From NCBI RefSeq assembly GCF_024170005.1, contig NZ_JALJXJ010000002.1:558001-622000 (forward strand): a stretch of 64,000 nucleotides of DNA. The letters run 5' to 3'. The notes under the pieces were generated by a model, which had not been told where the DNA came from, made no database searches, and saw nothing but the letters and a program-made list of their open reading frames with translations. A program made the translations under genes and the position numbers. The stretch is from Azospirillum lipoferum (GTDB lineage Bacteria > Pseudomonadota > Alphaproteobacteria > Azospirillales > Azospirillaceae). Positions 1-13,555 of this stretch are shown in pieces. The stretch's first letter is position 1. The number at the start of each line of letters is the position of its first letter.

Positions 1-1215
1 CTGGACGTCGGCTCGACGAAGGTGTGCTGCGTCATCGCGCGGATGGAGGAGCCCGGCTCCCTCCGCGTGATCGGCGTCGGCCACCAGATCGCCACGGGCA
101 TCCGCGCCGGGACCATCATCGACATGGAGGCGGCGGAAACCTCGATCGGCGCCGCCGTTCACGCCGCCGAACAGATGGCCGGCGAGACGGTGCATGACGT
201 CGTCGTCAACCTGTCGATGGGCCATCCGCGCTCCCACGCCTTCACCGCCACCGTCCCGGTTTCCGGCCAGGAGGTGACGGAGGGCGACATCCGCCGCGCC
301 ATGGCCCATGCCCGCACCCTTCAGGCCGGCCCCGATCAGGCGCTGATCCACACCATCCCGCTGGGCTTCACGCTGGACGGCAGCCGCGGCATCCGCGATC
401 CCAAGGGGATGAGCGGCCATACGCTGGGTGCCCAGCTGCATGTCGTCACCGCGGCGGCCGGGGCCATCCGCACGCTGCATGCCTGCATCGCCCGTTGCCA
501 CCTGAACATCGAATCCATCGTCGTCAGTCCCTTCGCCTCCGGCCTCGCCTGTCTGGTGGAGGACGAGATGGAGATGGGGGCGGCCTGCGTCGATATCGGC
601 GGCGGCGGCACCACCATCTCGATCTTCGCCGAGGGCAATCTGGTTTGGACCGGCTTCGTCCCCCTGGGCGGCCGGCACGTCACCAACGACATCGCCCACG
701 GGCTGGCCACGCCGCTGGTCCATGCCGAGCGGCTGAAGGTGCTCTACGGCAGCGCCCGGGTGAACCCGGCCGACGAGCGTGAGATGATCGAGGTGCCGCA
801 GATCGGTGAGGACGAGCGCAGCGGCAGCGGCACCGCCAGCCATCCGCGGTCCTTCCTGGTCAGCATCATCCAGGCGCGGATGGAAGAGATCTTCGAAGAG
901 GTGCGTAGCGCCATTGAGCAGTCCGGCCATTCCCAGCTGGTCGGCCGCCGTGTCGTGCTGACCGGCGGCGCCAGCCAGCTGCCCAACACGCGCGAGATGG
1001 CCGCCCCCATCCTGGACAAGCAGGTCCGCATCGCCCGTCCGACCCGGATCGCCGGCCTCAACGAGGCGCATGGCGGTCCGGCCTTTTCGACGGTGGCGGG
1101 CCTGCTCCTACATGCCGTCCGCAACCCGACGGAGCTGATGGTGACCGGCCAAGAGGCGGTCGCGTCAACCGGGCTCCTCGGCCGCGTCGGCCTGTGGCTG
1201 CGGGAGAATCTCTGA
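1..1215 (+). CDS. ftsA: Cell division protein FtsA (5' end outside window)
   Basis: Actin-like ATPase that anchors FtsZ filaments to the inner membrane and recruits the divisome. The frame is already open at base 1; the first visible residues ([14 protein letters not shown]) are the phosphate-1 loop, so only a short N-terminal piece is missing. [10 protein letters not shown] near base 590 is the phosphate-2 loop and [12 protein letters not shown] near base 955 is the adenosine motif. The C-terminus ([13 protein letters not shown]) fits the amphipathic membrane-targeting helix of the family. It lies 121 nt upstream of ftsZ on the same strand, the usual end of the dcw cluster. Methionines inside the window are internal, not starts. 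Confidence 0.97.
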   Translation: MDVGSTKVCCVIARMEEPGSLRVIGVGHQIATGIRAGTIIDMEAAETSIGAAVHAAEQMAGETVHDVVVNLSMGHPRSHAFTATVPVSGQEVTEGDIRRAMAHARTLQAGPDQALIHTIPLGFTLDGSRGIRDPKGMSGHTLGAQLHVVTAAAGAIRTLHACIARCHLNIESIVVSPFASGLACLVEDEMEMGAACVDIGGGGTTISIFAEGNLVWTGFVPLGGRHVTNDIAHGLATPLVHAERLKVLYGSARVNPADEREMIEVPQIGEDERSGSGTASHPRSFLVSIIQARMEEIFEEVRSAIEQSGHSQLVGRRVVLTGGASQLPNTREMAAPILDKQVRIARPTRIAGLNEAHGGPAFSTVAGLLLHAVRNPTELMVTGQEAVASTGLLGRVGLWLRENL

Positions 1216-1336
1216 TGATCCCGTCAGCCGCCATTCACCGATTCCCGAACGGACAGACACCGGACACAACCGGGCGCCGGTCGCGGCATATCAAACATCA
1301 AACCCAATGAAAACAGGTTGTGGAGGCCTGCACAGA

Positions 1337-3286
1337 ATGATCAACGTGACCATCCCCCAGATCGAGCCCGAGCTGAAGCCGCGCATCACCGTGTTCGGCG
1401 TCGGCGGCGCCGGCGGCAACGCCGTCAACAACATGATCAAGTCGAACCTGGAAGGCGTGGACTTCGTCGTCGGCAACACCGACGCGCAGGCGCTGAAGGG
1501 TTCCTTGTGCGAGAAGCGCATCCAGCTCGGCACCGGCACCACCCGCGGCCTGGGCGCCGGCTCCAAGCCGGATGTCGGCCGTGCCTCGGCCGAGGAGCAG
1601 ATCGACGAGATCGTCCAGTATCTCGAAGGCTCCAACATGGTGTTCATCACCGCCGGCATGGGCGGCGGCACCGGCACCGGTGCCGCTCCGGTCATCGCGC
1701 GCGCGGCCCGCGAGCGCGGCATCCTGACCGTCGGCGTCGTCACCAAGCCCTTCCATTTCGAGGGCGGTCACCGCATGCGGCTGGCGGAAGGCGGCATCGC
1801 CGAACTGCAGCAGTATGTCGACACCCTGATCATCATCCCGAACCAGAACCTGTTCCGCATCGCCAACGAGAAGACGACCTTCGCGGACGCCTTCAAGATG
1901 GCCGACGACGTTCTGCATTCCGGCGTCCGCGGCGTCACCGACCTGATGGTGATGCCCGGCCTGATCAACCTGGATTTCGCCGACATCCGGTCCGTCATGA
2001 CCGAGATGGGCAAGGCGATGATGGGCACCGGCGAGGCCGGCGGCGAGCGCCGCGCCATCGAGGCTGCCGAGGCCGCCATCTCCAACCCGCTGCTGGACGA
2101 CGTATCGATGAAGGGTGCCCGTGGCGTCCTCATCAACATCACCGGCGGCTACGACATGACCCTGTTCGAGGTCGACGAGGCCGCCAACCGCGTCCGTGAC
2201 GAGGTCGATCCCGACGCCAACATCATCTTCGGCTCGACCTTCGACAGCTCGCTGGACGGCGTGATGCGCGTGTCGGTCGTCGCCACCGGCATCGACGCCG
2301 CGGCGATGAGCAACCCGCGCACCCTTCACCCGGTCAACCTGTCGCTGGTCCCCGGCGACCGCACGAAGAAGCCGGCCGCTCCCGGCAACCTGACCGGCGC
2401 CCCCGCCGCTCCGGCCGGTGCCCCCGGCTCGCCCATCCCCAGCACCGCCATGGGCCTGCGCACCCCGCAGCCGGTCACCGCCGGCGCCGCCGCCATCCAG
2501 CACGACCCGGCGCAGCAGCAGCCGGTCCACCATGCCCAGCCGCATGTCGAGGCGCCGAAGCCGGCCGCCGGCCCGCTGCATGGCGAAAACCAGGGCGGCC
2601 ACTTCTTCGCGCCGAAGCCGGCCGACGCCGGTCCGCGCCAGCCGGTGACCGTCGGCGCCGCGCCGCTGTCAACCCCGCAGCAGCCGGTTAACCAGCAGCA
2701 CGCCCCGCAGGCGCCGCAGATGCAGGGCCATCAGCAGCCGCACCAGCCCCAGCACCAGCCCCAGCACCAGCAGCCGGCCCCGATGGCGCACCACCACCAT
2801 GCCGCTCCGCAGGGCCATCAGCAGCATCCCGGCCAGCAGCATCCCGGCGGCCTGTCCGTCGGCCCGGCCCCGGCCCCCGCGCCGGAACCGGCGCCGGCCC
2901 GCAAGGGCAATTTCCTGTTCGGTCTGGTGACCGGCCTCGGCCGCAAGTCCGAACCGGCACACCCGCCGGTGCCGCAGCCGGCTCCCCAGCCGGCACCGCA
3001 GGCCTACCAGCCGCAGCCGGCCCCGCAGCAGTATCAGCCGGCTCCCCAGGGCTATCCGCAGCAGCCGGCCTATCCGCAGCAACCGCAGGCCCCGCAACAG
3101 GGCTACCCCCAGTATCCGGCGGCCCCGCAGCAGCAGCCGGTCTATCCGCCGCAGTCCGCTCCGCAGCAGGCGCCGGGCTATCCCGCCGCTCCGCAGCCGC
3201 AGGCGCCGGCCCCGCGGGCCGATGCCAAGCCCGGCGAGCAGGAGGAACTGGACATCCCGGCCTTCCTGCGCCGTCAGGCCAACTGA
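1337..3286 (+). CDS. ftsZ: Cell division GTPase FtsZ with very long C-terminal linker
   Basis: Tubulin-like GTPase that forms the cytokinetic Z-ring. I chose the ATG at 1337 (MINVTIPQ) because GGAGG lies about 10 nt upstream; an in-frame ATG at 1307 would add ten atypical residues. The GTP-binding signature GGGTGTG is at residues 109-115 and the T7 synergy loop NLDFADI at 211-217. The globular part ends near residue 330. About 300 residues of low-complexity Pro/Gln/Ala/His sequence follow, with recurring PQQ, QPAP and YPQQP units, then the conserved tail [10 protein letters not shown] that binds FtsA and other partners. At 649 aa it is much longer than E. coli FtsZ (383 aa), and the excess is all linker. 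An intrinsic terminator follows at 3449-3488. Confidence 0.98.
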   Translation: MINVTIPQIEPELKPRITVFGVGGAGGNAVNNMIKSNLEGVDFVVGNTDAQALKGSLCEKRIQLGTGTTRGLGAGSKPDVGRASAEEQIDEIVQYLEGSNMVFITAGMGGGTGTGAAPVIARAARERGILTVGVVTKPFHFEGGHRMRLAEGGIAELQQYVDTLIIIPNQNLFRIANEKTTFADAFKMADDVLHSGVRGVTDLMVMPGLINLDFADIRSVMTEMGKAMMGTGEAGGERRAIEAAEAAISNPLLDDVSMKGARGVLINITGGYDMTLFEVDEAANRVRDEVDPDANIIFGSTFDSSLDGVMRVSVVATGIDAAAMSNPRTLHPVNLSLVPGDRTKKPAAPGNLTGAPAAPAGAPGSPIPSTAMGLRTPQPVTAGAAAIQHDPAQQQPVHHAQPHVEAPKPAAGPLHGENQGGHFFAPKPADAGPRQPVTVGAAPLSTPQQPVNQQHAPQAPQMQGHQQPHQPQHQPQHQQPAPMAHHHHAAPQGHQQHPGQQHPGGLSVGPAPAPAPEPAPARKGNFLFGLVTGLGRKSEPAHPPVPQPAPQPAPQAYQPQPAPQQYQPAPQGYPQQPAYPQQPQAPQQGYPQYPAAPQQQPVYPPQSAPQQAPGYPAAPQPQAPAPRADAKPGEQEELDIPAFLRRQAN

Positions 3287-3703
3287 GCGGCCGGACCGTC
3301 CGGACCTAAACCGATCTTGGCCACCGTGTCGGACCCCGTGTCCGATACGGTGGCCGGCCGATCCCGGCGAAAGCCGGAGATAACCGCCGTCACCGCAGCC
3401 TCCTAATCGCGGTGCCGGCGGCTCCACAACCTGACCGAACCTTTCGGACCCCGGTGATGCCCTCGTGCGTCGCCGGGGATTTTTTATTCCCCGTTATTTG
3501 GCGGAAACCGCTGATTGCTTGCATGGCGAGCCAGTTTTGCCCTGCAACAAACGGTAACAATGAGTGATTTGCCGATTTCCGAGCCTGGGTGTTACCTATC
3601 AGCATGGTCGAAAGCGAAAGCTGCCGACGTGATGATCTTCAAAGATCAAGCGGCGCGCTATCGCTGGAAACCACTCCTTCACGACCAAGATGGAAAAGAC
3701 ATC
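3287..3703. other. ftsZ-lpxC intergenic region with two hairpins
   Basis: No gene is supported in these 417 nt. Two structures are visible. The first is a 16-bp hairpin (arms 3319-3334 and 3340-3355, five-base loop, one G-T wobble) with no T-run after it. The second is the intrinsic terminator listed separately. The remainder (about 3490-3700) is less GC-rich than the flanks and should contain the lpxC promoter, but I see no clear -35/-10 pair. Confidence 0.6.
3449..3488 (+). terminator. Intrinsic terminator after ftsZ
   Basis: Arms 3449-3459 and 3468-3478 form an 11-bp stem, including two G-T wobbles, around an 8-base loop. ATTTTTTATT follows immediately. This is a good Rho-independent terminator for the ftsA-ftsZ transcript and separates it from lpxC. 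Confidence 0.85.
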
Positions 3704-4639
3704 GTGGCCAACAATCGCAGCAACGCGGACGGCATGTTCCAGCAGACCCTGAAGAAGCCGGTGACCATCGCCGGCGTCGGGCTGCATTCGGGCGTCATCG
3801 TCACGCTGACGATTTCGCCGGCCGATGCGAATTCCGGGATCACCTTCCTGCGCACCGATCTTCGTGGGGCCGCCGCCGTCATTCCGGCGCGCTGGGACAC
3901 GGTGGTCGACACCCGCCTGTGCACCGTGATCGGCAACGAGCATGGCACCACCGTCGGCACGATCGAGCATCTGATGTCGGCCCTGGCCGGCTGCGGCATC
4001 GACAACGCCATCGTGTCGCTGGACGGCATCGAGGTGCCGATCATGGATGGCAGCGCCGCCCCCTTCGTCACCGCCATCGAGCAGGCCGGCATCGCCGTGC
4101 AGAAGTCGCCCCGCCGCTTCATCCGCATCCTGAAGCCGGTTGCCATCGGCGACGGTGTCAAGAGCGCGTCCTTCACCCCGGACGACGCCACCAGCTACAG
4201 CTTCGAGATCGATTTCGACAGCGCCGCCATCTCCCGTCAGGCCCGTGCCCTGGAGATCGATCCGGACAGCTTCAAGGACGAGATCAGCCGCGCCCGCACC
4301 TTCGGCTTCCTGCATGAGGTCGAAGGGCTGCGCAAGATGGGCCTCGCCCGCGGCGGTTCGCTGGACAACGCGGTGGTCATCTCCGGCGACACGGTGATGA
4401 ACGCCGAGGGCCTGCGCTTCAAGGACGAGTTCGTACGCCACAAGATCCTGGACGCCGTCGGCGACCTGTATCTGGCCGGTGCGCCGATCGTCGGCCACTT
4501 CCACGGCGTCCGCTCCGGCCATGCACTGAACAACCAGCTGCTGCGTGCGCTGTTCGCCGACCGCAGCGCCTGGCGCTACGAGACGGCGGTGTCGTTGCCG
4601 GTCGCGCACCACGGCCTGAAGCAACTGGCGGTTGCCTGA
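3704..4639 (+). CDS. lpxC: UDP-3-O-acyl-N-acetylglucosamine deacetylase LpxC
   Basis: Zinc deacetylase that catalyses the committed step of lipid A synthesis in the cytoplasm. With the start used here the metal ligands are His89 (TIEHLMSALAG), His246 and Asp250 (VRHKILDAVGDLYLAG), and the catalytic His is His273 (SGHALNNQ). The frame is open to 3515, but that would give 374 aa; the family is usually near 305. I chose the GTG at 3704 because GGAAAAGA lies just upstream and it gives 311 aa. ATG at 3734 (MFQQTLKK) is the main alternative and ATG at 3632 is less likely. It is the last gene of the division/envelope cluster and is followed by an intrinsic terminator. Confidence 0.95.
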   Translation: MANNRSNADGMFQQTLKKPVTIAGVGLHSGVIVTLTISPADANSGITFLRTDLRGAAAVIPARWDTVVDTRLCTVIGNEHGTTVGTIEHLMSALAGCGIDNAIVSLDGIEVPIMDGSAAPFVTAIEQAGIAVQKSPRRFIRILKPVAIGDGVKSASFTPDDATSYSFEIDFDSAAISRQARALEIDPDSFKDEISRARTFGFLHEVEGLRKMGLARGGSLDNAVVISGDTVMNAEGLRFKDEFVRHKILDAVGDLYLAGAPIVGHFHGVRSGHALNNQLLRALFADRSAWRYETAVSLPVAHHGLKQLAVA

Positions 4640-4669
4640 TCGCCACCAGTTTTCGATTGGGTTTGCCCT

Positions 4670-4700
4670 GCCCTCCCCCACCGGGGAGGGCTTTTTCTTT
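4670..4700 (+). terminator. Intrinsic terminator after lpxC
   Basis: GCCCTCCCC (4670-4678) pairs perfectly with GGGGAGGGC (4683-4691) around a four-base loop, followed by TTTTTCTTT. It lies 30 nt past the lpxC stop. Confidence 0.9.
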
Positions 4701-4737
4701 GCACGCACTCCCCTCCCCTACCGATCGGCTAGGCACG

Positions 4738-4775
4738 CAAAAGAAAAAGCGCCCTCCCCTCTCGGAGCAGGCGCC
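4738..4775 (-). terminator. Intrinsic terminator after the hemerythrin gene
   Basis: Read on the minus strand, a GC-rich stem (outer arms 4749-4753 and 4770-4774, inner CTCC/GGAG pairing possible) is followed by TTTTTCTTTT. It faces the lpxC terminator; the T-tract arms of the two (4688-4702 and 4737-4754) are near-perfect inverted copies of each other. Confidence 0.65.
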
Positions 4776-4794
4776 ATTCACCAATTCGGATGGT

Positions 4795-4853
4795 TTAAAG
4801 TTTTTATGAGCTACTTCAATATTTTAGGAAATTTTCTTTATATGAAGCTTTAG
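4795..4853 (+). other. AT-rich island with a 15-codon micro-ORF
   Basis: About 60 nt at roughly one-quarter G+C interrupt an otherwise GC-rich region between two terminators. The stretch contains ATG at 4806 and an in-frame TAG at 4851, giving MSYFNILGNFLYMKL. No Shine-Dalgarno sequence is visible. It could be a tiny peptide, the remains of inserted DNA, or a non-coding AT-rich spacer; coding is not established. Confidence 0.3.
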
Positions 4854-4883
4854 ACGAGCGGGAGGAGGGCCATCCTCCCTCCC

Positions 4884-5303
4884 CTATCCCACCACCGCCA
4901 TCTCCGCCCCAGTACCGGCATATTCGCCGAAGCGGGTGTCCTCTTTCAGGATGTGCTTGCCCAGCCAGTCGGAGCAGAACAGGAACACCTCTTCGCCGCT
5001 GATGCGGCCGCCATTGGTACGGAACTCGTCACGGTAGTTTTCCACCTGCCGGGTCAACCGGTCATGCAGAGCCTTATGCGCGGCGAAGGTCGGATAGTTC
5101 AGCCGCTCCATCTGCGCCTCCTCCTCCGCGAAATGGTGGCGGGTGTAGGTGATCAGTTCGCTCAGGATGGCTTCGATCAGCGCGGGGTCCTGACGGTTGG
5201 CTTCGTCATACAGCTTGTTGACGATGGCGATCAGGACGCGGTGATCCTCGTCCAGCGCGTCGTTGCCCACGCTCATCCAGCGCGACCACTGAATTGGCTC
5301 CAT
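4884..5303 (-). CDS. Bacteriohemerythrin
   Basis: Small cytoplasmic di-iron protein that binds O2 reversibly. All expected metal ligands are present: His21 (DEDHRVL), His57 and Glu61 (RHHFAEEE), His76 and His80 (HKALH), His117 and Asp122 (KHILKED). At 139 aa it is a stand-alone single-domain form of normal length, without signal peptide or membrane segment. It is monocistronic on the minus strand, with its own terminator and a long leader towards ligA. In motile microaerophilic bacteria such proteins are linked to oxygen supply or sensing; which of these applies here cannot be read from the sequence. Confidence 0.93.
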   Translation of the reverse strand: MEPIQWSRWMSVGNDALDEDHRVLIAIVNKLYDEANRQDPALIEAILSELITYTRHHFAEEEAQMERLNYPTFAAHKALHDRLTRQVENYRDEFRTNGGRISGEEVFLFCSDWLGKHILKEDTRFGEYAGTGAEMAVVG

Positions 5304-5515
5304 GGCGTTTCCCCCTTCGTTGGCTGCCGGGCAGGCGGATGCGGGCGTTGGCCACCCGTCGGCACCGCCCCCTTATCCGGGTTGGACCGCCTGCCTTGGC
5401 ATCGTTTCGCTTCTGACTATGAGCGTTGTCTGATCTCACTCCCCCGGTCCGCGTCCGTCAATCCCAGCGAACGTGGATGCGACATTTTGGCGAATATGGA
5501 ATCGGACCGTCCGGG

Positions 5516-8556
<3,041 letters not shown>

Positions 8557-8598
8557 AGGCCGGGGCGGCCGTCAACCGGCGACCGCCCCCAATGCCTG

Positions 8599-10110
<1,512 letters not shown>

Positions 10111-10209
10111 TTATACACAAGACCATGGGCTTGTGAACCCGTGCGCACACAGCATCTGTTATGCAAGTGCGAAGAGAAGCCCTCTCCCGCCCGGGGAGGG
10201 TGGGATTTT

Positions 10210-10917
10210 TCAGTCGTTCACGTTGCCACCGCGGAAGCCGGTGGCGACGACGTAGGTCTCCGACGACTCAGCCCGGCTGGCCGGGGGCTTGGCATGCTTG
10301 ACCTGGGCGAAATCTCGCCGCAGCCGGTCAAGCAGCGACCGCTCCGCTCCGCCCTGGAACAGCTTGGCGACGAAGGCGCCGCCGGGGGCCAGCACCTCTT
10401 CCGCGAAATCATAGGCGGCCTCGGCCAGACCCATGATGCGGAGGTGATCGGTCTGCTGGTGACCGGTGGTTGGCGCGGCCATGTCGCTCAGCACCAGATC
10501 GGCCGGGCCGCCCAGCGCGTCCTTCAGCTTGTCGGCGGCGCCCTCTTCCAGGAAGTCGGCCTGCATGGTGGTGGCGCCGGGGACCGGGTCCATGGGGAGG
10601 ATGTCCAGCCCGACGACCTTCCAGCCGTCCTTCGCGGTCTGCACCTTCTCCACCGCGATCTGCGTCCAGCCACCGGGGGCGGCACCCAGATCGACCACGC
10701 GCTTGCCGGGACCGAGCAGACGGAACTTCTCGTCCAGCTGCAAGAGCTTGAACGCCGCGCGTGAACGGTAGCCGCGCTTAGTCGCCTCGGCCACATAGGG
10801 GTCGTTCAGGTGGCGCTCCAGCCAGCGCTTGGAGGATTCCGTACGCTTGCCGGCGGTCTTCACACGGACCGTGGCACGGCGCCCGCCCGGGCGCGTCGAC
10901 GGAGTCTTTTCGGTCAT
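10210..10917 (-). CDS. rlmE: 23S rRNA (uridine-2'-O-)-methyltransferase RlmE (FtsJ/RrmJ)
   Basis: SAM-dependent 2'-O-methylation of a uridine in the 23S rRNA A-loop (U2552 in E. coli). The K-D-K-E catalytic tetrad is complete: Lys57 (RAAFKLLQ), Asp145 (LVLSDMAAP), Lys185 (FVAKLFQG) and Glu220 (SSETYVVA). The SAM-binding motif VVDLGAAPGGWTQ is at residues 74-86. The N-terminal ~30 residues are basic. It lies 61 nt downstream of ppx on the same strand, a pairing common in alphaproteobacteria. A GC-rich inverted repeat (10180-10200) just past the stop, followed by CTTCTCTTC on the minus strand, may be a weak terminator. Confidence 0.96.
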   Translation of the reverse strand: MTEKTPSTRPGGRRATVRVKTAGKRTESSKRWLERHLNDPYVAEATKRGYRSRAAFKLLQLDEKFRLLGPGKRVVDLGAAPGGWTQIAVEKVQTAKDGWKVVGLDILPMDPVPGATTMQADFLEEGAADKLKDALGGPADLVLSDMAAPTTGHQQTDHLRIMGLAEAAYDFAEEVLAPGGAFVAKLFQGGAERSLLDRLRRDFAQVKHAKPPASRAESSETYVVATGFRGGNVND

Positions 10918-10978
10918 GATCGCTTACAGTTCCTCGGTCATCCGGCGCAGGCGGGAATCCATCCCCCTGCCCGATCAT

Positions 10979-12019
10979 CTATTCGCCGGTGGCCCCGATC
11001 AGGTCCACCAGAATTCCTTCGCGCAAGCCCCGGTCGGCGATGCGCAGCCGCTCCACCGGCCAGACGTCGCACAGCGCATCCAGGACGGCGCAGCCGGCGA
11101 CCACCAGATCGGCACGGTCCTGGCCGATGCAGGGATGGCGGGCGCGGCCGTCGAAATCCTGGGCGACCAGGTGGTCGATCACCGCGCGGGCATGGTCCAC
11201 CCGCAGATAGCTGCCGTCCACCGCCCGCCGGTCGTAGCGGCACAGCCCCAGATGGACGCCGGCCAGTGTCGTCACCGTACCGGAGGTGCCGAGCATCTGC
11301 ACCTTGCCGGCGGCGATGCGGCTCTGGATACGGTTGCGCGCCTCGAACGGGGCGATGGCGTCGGCCACCGCCTCCACCATCTGGGTATAGTTGGCACGGG
11401 TGACGTTGGGGCCGCCATATTCCTCGGTCAGGCCGATGACGCCGCAACGGATGGAGGTCTGGTCGAGCAGGCGCGGCGCCCTGCCCTTCTCCACCTGCAA
11501 CCACATCAGTTCGGTCGATCCGCCGCCGATGTCGAAGACGATGGCATAGGGGTGGGTCGGCTCCAACAGGGCGGCGCAGCCAGCCAGCGCCAGCCGCCCC
11601 TCCTCCTGGCTGGAGATGATTTCCAGCGGGATGCCGGTCTCGCGCTCCACCGCTTCGACGAAGGCGGCGCTGTTGGTGGCGCGGCGGCAAGCCTCGGTCC
11701 CGACGGCACGCACGGCGGTACAGCCGCGGCGCTCGATCTTGGAGCCGCAGACACGCAGAGCCGCAATGGTGCGTTCCATCGCGGGCTCCGACAGATGGTC
11801 GTTGCGGCTCAAGCCCTCGCCCAGGCGGACGATGCGGGAAAAGGCATCGATGACCCGGAAGCCACCGGGTGCCGACTTGGCGATCAGCAGGCGGCAGTTG
11901 TTGGTGCCAAGGTCCAGCGCGGCGAAGACCGGGCGCACCAGCGCCGACGAACGCAACCGTCCGGTGTCGTTCTGCCGCTCGCTTTGCACCTGTAGATCCA
12001 CGTACCGTCCCCGCAGCAC
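10979..12019 (-). CDS. ppx: Ppx/GppA exopolyphosphatase family phosphatase
   Basis: ASKHA-fold phosphatase acting on polyphosphate and/or pppGpp. AALDLGTNNCRLLIA is the first phosphate-binding loop and VFDIGGGSTELMWL the second; GTSGTVTTLAG is also conserved. At 346 aa it is the short single-module form without the C-terminal HD-like domain of E. coli Ppx and GppA, so polyphosphatase versus pppGpp phosphatase cannot be decided. The first ~25 residues are variable, so the exact start is uncertain. It probably shares a transcript with rlmE. Confidence 0.9.
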   Translation of the reverse strand: MLRGRYVDLQVQSERQNDTGRLRSSALVRPVFAALDLGTNNCRLLIAKSAPGGFRVIDAFSRIVRLGEGLSRNDHLSEPAMERTIAALRVCGSKIERRGCTAVRAVGTEACRRATNSAAFVEAVERETGIPLEIISSQEEGRLALAGCAALLEPTHPYAIVFDIGGGSTELMWLQVEKGRAPRLLDQTSIRCGVIGLTEEYGGPNVTRANYTQMVEAVADAIAPFEARNRIQSRIAAGKVQMLGTSGTVTTLAGVHLGLCRYDRRAVDGSYLRVDHARAVIDHLVAQDFDGRARHPCIGQDRADLVVAGCAVLDALCDVWPVERLRIADRGLREGILVDLIGATGE

Positions 12020-12114
12020 CTAAAGAGCGGAGTGTAACCCGGATCGCGGTCCGGCGGGAACCCCTCTCGACCCGGATTCCGCCGGGGGCCGCCCGCAGGT
12101 CACATCTGCGCCAA

Positions 12115-13338
12115 TCACTGGGCTTTGACGAACGGGCAGGTGCTGGTCTCGATCGGCAGGAAGGCTTCCGACGCCGGAATGCTGCGGACCTGCTTGTAAT
12201 AGTCCCATGGCGCCTTGCTCTCCGCAGGCGTCTTCACCTGGTACAGCTCAAGGTCGTACAGCACGCGGCCGTCCTTGCGGATGCTGCCGGGGGTGCCGAA
12301 ATAGTCGGTCGGCATCGCCTTCATCGCGGCGGTTACCGCCTCGGCGTCGGTCGTGCCGGCCGCTCTGACACCCTTCAGCCAATGCAGGGTGGCGAGATAG
12401 GTGTTGGCCTGCTCCTTGGTCGGCATCTTGCCGTGGCGTTCGAAGAAGCGCTTGGCCCAGGCCCGCGTCCGGTCGTTGCGGTCCCAATAGAAGCCGCTGG
12501 TGACATACAGCCCCTTGGCGAGATCGAGACCCAGCGAGTGGATGTCGGTGATGAAGACGATGTAGCCGACCAGCCGCTGGCCGGACTGGGTCAGGCCGAA
12601 CTCACCGGCCTGCTTGATGGTGCCGATGGTCTCCGCGCCGACATTGGCGAGCGCGACCACCTTGGCGCCGCTGCCCTGGGCGCTCAGCAGGTAGGAGCCG
12701 AAGTCGCTGGTGCCCATCGGGTGGCGCACGCCGCCGACCACGGTGCCGCCAGCCTGCTTGATCGCCTCGGTCGCCGCCTTCTCCATCGCCGAACCGAAGG
12801 CGAAATCGGCGGTGATGAAGTACCAACTGGTGCCGCCCGACTGCACCACCGCCTTGGTCGTGCCGACCGCCAGCGACGCGGTGTCGTCAGCCCAATGGAT
12901 GCTGTAGGGCGAGCATTGGGCGTTGGTCAGTTCGGTCGTCGTCGCGGCGCTGATCATCAGCACCTTCTTCTTCTCGCGCGCGACAGCTTGCACCGCCAGC
13001 GCCACGGAGGAGACCGGGATGTCGGTCACCATGTCGACGCCGTCGACGTCGAACCAGCTGCGGACGATGTTCGACGCCACGTCCGGCTTGTTCTGCATGT
13101 CGGCGGAGAGCACCTCAACCGGCCGGCCGAGCAAGCTGCCGCCGAAATCCTCCACCGCCATCCGGGTGGCTAGCACGGCGCCCTTGCCGCCGATGTCCGA
13201 CGCGAATCCGGCCTCGTCCGCCAGCACGCCGATTCTCACCGGCTTGGCGGTTTGGGCCTGAACGGAAAGCGCCGTCGTCGCAAGCAGCGTCGCAAGTGCG
13301 AGCGGTTTCAGAAACTGGCCCCCAGGCAACCGACCCAT
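12115..13338 (-). CDS. Periplasmic substrate-binding protein, branched-chain amino acid (LivK-like) type
   Basis: Type I periplasmic binding fold (Peripla_BP_6 type), normally the receptor of a HAAT-family ABC importer. The start at 13338 (MGRLPGGQFLKP) follows GGGGAGGA with ideal spacing. A signal peptide is visible (LALATLLATTALSVQAQ, cleavage near residue 29), then PVRIGVLADEAGFASDIGGKG. The mature domain is full length (407 aa in total). No permease or ATPase gene is adjacent, so it is an orphan receptor that must use a distant transporter or act in sensing. Such alphaproteobacterial proteins take varied ligands, so the substrate is unknown. An operator-like palindrome lies about 110 nt upstream. 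Confidence 0.9.
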   Translation of the reverse strand: MGRLPGGQFLKPLALATLLATTALSVQAQTAKPVRIGVLADEAGFASDIGGKGAVLATRMAVEDFGGSLLGRPVEVLSADMQNKPDVASNIVRSWFDVDGVDMVTDIPVSSVALAVQAVAREKKKVLMISAATTTELTNAQCSPYSIHWADDTASLAVGTTKAVVQSGGTSWYFITADFAFGSAMEKAATEAIKQAGGTVVGGVRHPMGTSDFGSYLLSAQGSGAKVVALANVGAETIGTIKQAGEFGLTQSGQRLVGYIVFITDIHSLGLDLAKGLYVTSGFYWDRNDRTRAWAKRFFERHGKMPTKEQANTYLATLHWLKGVRAAGTTDAEAVTAAMKAMPTDYFGTPGSIRKDGRVLYDLELYQVKTPAESKAPWDYYKQVRSIPASEAFLPIETSTCPFVKAQ

Positions 13339-13447
13339 GCGATCCTCCCCATCCTCGTTTTTGTGCGACGGGTGCGTGCGCCGAACTGCGGCGTCCTGCC
13401 ACACCATTCCAATCCGTGGATAGCGGGGTTTGATTTCATACGCAAAC

Positions 13448-13468
13448 AGTATCGTTTGAAACGTATTG
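13448..13468. promoter_or_regulatory. Operator-like palindrome upstream of the binding-protein gene
   Basis: CGTTTgAAACG (13453-13463) is a perfect 5+5 inverted repeat around one base. The symmetry extends imperfectly outward (AGTAT on one side, TATTG on the other) to about 21 bp. The AT-rich neighbourhood contains a second pairing (CAAAC with GTTTG). The form resembles TetR-family operators. It lies 110 nt upstream of the minus-strand start at 13338 and downstream of the 13517-13555 terminator, where a promoter for that gene would be expected. No regulator gene is adjacent. Confidence 0.4.
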
Positions 13469-13516
13469 CTGGGAGCTTTGCTCACCCTGCCCCGGGAAAG
13501 GGGTAAAACTCCGGGC

Positions 13517-13555
13517 AAAACAAAAGCCCTCGCTCCGAGATAGGGCGAGGGCTTT
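13517..13555 (-). terminator. Strong intrinsic terminator, no protein gene upstream of it
   Basis: On the minus strand AAAGCCCTCGC and GCGAGGGCTTT (13545-13555 and 13523-13533) form an 11-bp perfect stem followed by TGTTTTG. The next gene upstream in this direction lies on the opposite strand, so the transcript it ends must start between here and about 13.9 kb. Confidence 0.75.

Noticed and set aside
2500..3200. Short repeated units that might suggest a CRISPR or tandem-repeat array
   Set aside because: They are in-frame codons for the Pro/Gln/His linker of FtsZ, irregular in length and without spacers.
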